A stretch of DNA of 8,330 nt. Origin: Deltaproteobacteria bacterium (GTDB lineage Bacteria > Desulfobacterota > Syntrophia > Syntrophales > UBA5619). The stretch spans positions 1 to 8,330 of the forward strand of contig JAPLJW010000186.1 in the NCBI GenBank assembly GCA_026388365.1. Reading direction: 5' to 3'. The position numbers were made by a program, and so were the translations under genes. Numbering within the stretch: the first letter of the stretch is position 1; each line of letters begins with the position of its first letter. Under the pieces are notes generated by a model. It was given only the letters and a program-made list of their open reading frames with translations, had not been told where the DNA came from and did not search any database. This document shows, piece after piece, positions 6,618-8,330 of the stretch.

Positions 6618-7948
6618 CCCTCGTTTTCCTTTTTCAGATAGAATAACTTCTTTGAATGGCTCTCGAAATTGCTGGAACTGTATTTTTGAACAAACCGCAC
6701 GGCAGCCGTCTCTCTTTGCTGTTCCTGGGGGAAGACGATGGCCATTTGTTCCACCTTCACGCGGATGAACTTCTTGCCGCTGTTGACCCGCTCCTTATGG
6801 CGTTTGAAGGCGGCAAAATTCATCCCTTCTCCGTTGATGAAATCCTTTGAGAAGTAACGCAGATATTTCTCCGTGTTGCCGCTCTCCCATGCCTGCCGCC
6901 AGGCATCCATGACATTGCGGATCTCCTGAAGCGATTCCCTCCGGCTGCCCTCTTTGACGAAAGTGACCTTGTCGACAATGGAAACATTGGTGCCACTGGG
7001 ATGGAGCAGGTTTTTAAGCTCCCGGATGATGTCGTTGGAGACGGCAATGCAGCCTTTCGTATTCAGGAGGTCTCCCACACCGACAACCTTGCCGGGAACA
7101 TGTCCGTGGATCCAGATCCCTCCGCCGTTCTTGCGCTCCTTACGATCGAGGAAATTGGGATAGTTCAATACGAAGGCCCCTTCCCCGTAAATTTCCTGCA
7201 AGGCGCTCCCCGGTGTGTAGCGCAGGGTAAAATAGCTCCCCTTGGGCGTCGCATAATCCCCGGCTTTTTTCTTGTTTGTACCGTTCGCTCCGATGATGCA
7301 GGGGTAGGATTTGACGAGTGCAAAACGTTCATCCTGGAATTTGAGCAGATGGAGGAGTTTGCTTTCCTTCTCGCAAATGAGCGCATACTCGCCTGGTACA
7401 GCCAAGCCAAGGGGTGCAGGCATTTCGCCGGCCGGTATCGAAAGCTGAACCGGTTTCACCGATATGGCGGCAGGTTTCTGTTCAACAGCCGGCGGTTTCA
7501 CCGATACGGCGGCAGGTTTCTGTTCAACAGGCGGCGGTTTCACCGATACGGCGGCAGGTTTCTGTTCAACAGCCGGCGGTTTCACCGGTTCGCCCTTGGA
7601 TTCGGCAACTGTTTTCACCGGTGGGGGTTCGGTTACGGTCTTTGCGGGCGGTGCGACGGGCGCCGGGGGCAAAGCGGCGGCTATCTGACGTCTGGCATCC
7701 GCAAGATGAACCAAGGCCTTCTGCATATCCATCCGGCCAAGCGAATCCTGGAGGAGGACAAGACTCCTGCTGGTCTCTTGAAGAATCAACAGGGCCCTTC
7801 CGCTGTTTTTCGTCTCTTTGATAAAAAGGGTCAGGAGGATGAGATTGAGAACGAGGAGGAGGGCGATCAGTCCGATCCCCGCCTTGATATAAAAATCGCT
7901 TGATGTATCTCTGTAATTTTTCGGCAATTTCAGGTTATGAGTCGGCAT
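6587..7948 (-). CDS. Membrane-anchored YkuD L,D-transpeptidase/carboxypeptidase with NTF2-like C-terminal domain (Csd6/Pgp2-like)
   Basis: A 453-residue protein: short cytoplasmic tail, one membrane helix (about 22-43), a helical stretch (about 50-92), a Pro/Lys/Val-rich linker (about 93-168) with three near-identical 14-residue repeats, a YkuD catalytic domain (about 185-328) and an NTF2-like domain (about 335-453, RNVMDAWRQAWESGNTEKYLRYFSKDF onward, ending GWTIFGESFF). Catalytic residues are His281 in IWIHGH and Cys300 in NTKGCIAVSN. The usual SHGC and following Arg are replaced by TKGC-IAV. The YkuD+NTF2 pairing matches Helicobacter Csd6 and Campylobacter Pgp2, L,D-carboxypeptidases that cut tetrapeptides to tripeptides; transpeptidase activity is the alternative. 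The ATG at 7948 lacks a good Shine-Dalgarno, but an in-frame TAA lies just upstream and no other start fits. The long linker suits a catalytic domain reaching from the inner membrane to the wall. Confidence 0.88.
   Translation of the reverse strand: MPTHNLKLPKNYRDTSSDFYIKAGIGLIALLLVLNLILLTLFIKETKNSGRALLILQETSRSLVLLQDSLGRMDMQKALVHLADARRQIAAALPPAPVAPPAKTVTEPPPVKTVAESKGEPVKPPAVEQKPAAVSVKPPPVEQKPAAVSVKPPAVEQKPAAISVKPVQLSIPAGEMPAPLGLAVPGEYALICEKESKLLHLLKFQDERFALVKSYPCIIGANGTNKKKAGDYATPKGSYFTLRYTPGSALQEIYGEGAFVLNYPNFLDRKERKNGGGIWIHGHVPGKVVGVGDLLNTKGCIAVSNDIIRELKNLLHPSGTNVSIVDKVTFVKEGSRRESLQEIRNVMDAWRQAWESGNTEKYLRYFSKDFINGEGMNFAAFKRHKERVNSGKKFIRVKVEQMAIVFPQEQQRETAAVRFVQKYSSSNFESHSKKLFYLKKENEGWTIFGESFF
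7452..7588. repeat. 42-bp tandem repeat (3 copies plus partial) in the YkuD-protein linker
   Basis: Units are 7452-7493, 7494-7535 and 7536-7577, with an 11-base fourth start at 7578-7588. Unit 1 differs from unit 3 at one base and unit 2 differs from unit 3 at one base, so the array is almost perfect at the DNA level. Each unit keeps frame and encodes 14 residues of the type VKPPAVEQKPAAVS; the two base changes give Ala/Pro and Val/Ile variants. This fits recent copy-number growth by slippage or unequal recombination. Confidence 0.95.
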
Positions 7949-8085
7949 AGGTTTGGCTTATATCTTTTGTATTCATGCCCATACGGCGGTTCCGCTCGCA
8001 GTACCTTAGCGGCTCTCCTGACGGACTCTTCCCATAATATCGGGATCTGGTCAAGCGGAAATCTTTCCACCCCGCCATGACCGTC
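7949..8085. other. Intergenic gap between bactofilin copy 2 and the YkuD gene
   Basis: This 137-bp stretch has no plausible gene. It contains a hairpin CCGCT (7992-7996) / AGCGG (8008-8012) with an 11-base loop, and an inverted repeat GGAAA-TC-TTTCC (8057-8068). Neither is followed by a T-run on the minus strand. A TATTAT-like -10 is present on the minus strand (complement 8035-8040), but it lacks a convincing -35, so I do not call a promoter. Read-through from the bactofilin is as likely as a separate start. Confidence 0.4.
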
Positions 8086-8330
8086 TCATCCCTTTTCCCC
8101 GGCTGCGGTCTGCTCCAGAGGGAGGGTATGGATCTCGGCTTCGCTGCGCGTCATGTGACAGGTTCCCTCGAAGAAGGCCCCTTCCTCGACGGCAAAGAGA
8201 GGCGTGTTCAGATCGCCCGTCACCTTGCCCGTCGAGTAGATCCGGATTTGCTTCTTGACGTCGATCTGCCCGCGCACGTCGCCGCTGATCATGACGGCGT
8301 CCACGCGAATGTCGGCCTCGATCTCGGCGC
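8086..8330 (-). CDS. Bactofilin, second copy, 3' part (cut by window edge)
   Basis: Read from the right edge, two bases of a split codon are followed by 80 codons and a TGA stop at 8088-8086. The product begins AEIEADIRVDAVMISGDVRG and matches residues 54-133 of the complete bactofilin at 5194-5598, with one change (Leu for Ile97) and without the last Arg. It covers the second half of the beta-helix core and the C-tail. Bases 8090-8330 align to 5201-5441 with one mismatch (8199 G versus 5310 T), and a 3-base length difference occurs at the last codon. The start and the N-terminal half lie outside the window. Its position ahead of the YkuD and M99 genes makes it the first visible member of the cell-shape group. 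Confidence 0.93.
   Translation of the reverse strand, partial: AEIEADIRVDAVMISGDVRGQIDVKKQIRIYSTGKVTGDLNTPLFAVEEGAFFEGTCHMTRSEAEIHTLPLEQTAAGEKG

Noticed and set aside
7452..7588. Possible CRISPR array
   Set aside because: The units are contiguous with no variable spacers, keep reading frame and encode a Pro/Lys linker, so this is a coding tandem repeat.
7001..7903. 300-codon plus-strand frame with repeated GGRFLFN segments
   Set aside because: The repeats are just the antisense reading of the 42-bp tandem array in the YkuD gene. No ribosome site or domain supports it.

Overview
The window reads almost entirely from the minus strand. It holds the first six genes of an F1Fo ATP synthase operon, and upstream of it a group of cell-wall and cell-shape genes. 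Coding DNA is GC-rich, and nearly all plus-strand open frames are shadows of minus-strand genes. The operon has two b-type stalk genes (b' then b) followed by delta, alpha, gamma and beta, with no a or c subunit in front. That layout is typical of Desulfobacterota (former Deltaproteobacteria) and some relatives. A syntrophic or sulfate-reducer-like lineage such as Syntrophales is my best guess, from protein style only.

Layout in transcription order (high to low coordinates): the 3' part of a bactofilin gene (8330-8086, cut by the window edge); a gap of about 137 bp; a membrane-anchored YkuD-type L,D-transpeptidase/carboxypeptidase with a C-terminal NTF2-like domain (7948-6587); an overlapping gene for a secreted M99-type zinc carboxypeptidase (6617-5694); a complete bactofilin (5598-5194); a 357-bp AT-rich leader with a candidate promoter and small hairpins; then atpF' (4836-4408), atpF (4411-3746), atpH (3749-3204), atpA (3200-1686), a 186-bp spacer holding a 120-bp inverted-repeat element, atpG (1499-624) and the first 187 codons of atpD (563 to the edge).

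The upstream genes look like a counterpart of the Helicobacter/Campylobacter cell-curvature set. The YkuD+NTF2 protein resembles Csd6/Pgp2, which trims tetrapeptides to tripeptides. The M99 protein resembles Csd4/Pgp1, which trims tripeptides to dipeptides. Bactofilin is the CcmA-type scaffold. The two bactofilin 3' ends are identical at 240 of 241 aligned bases, so they are a very recent duplication, a gene-conversion product, or an assembly artefact. They form direct repeats that bracket the two peptidoglycan-trimming genes.

Other notable items are a nearly perfect 42-bp tandem repeat encoding the Pro/Lys linker of the YkuD protein, a C8 tract early in the M99 gene, a possible 34-codon membrane peptide in the atp leader, and TTG start codons for both atpF' and atpH.
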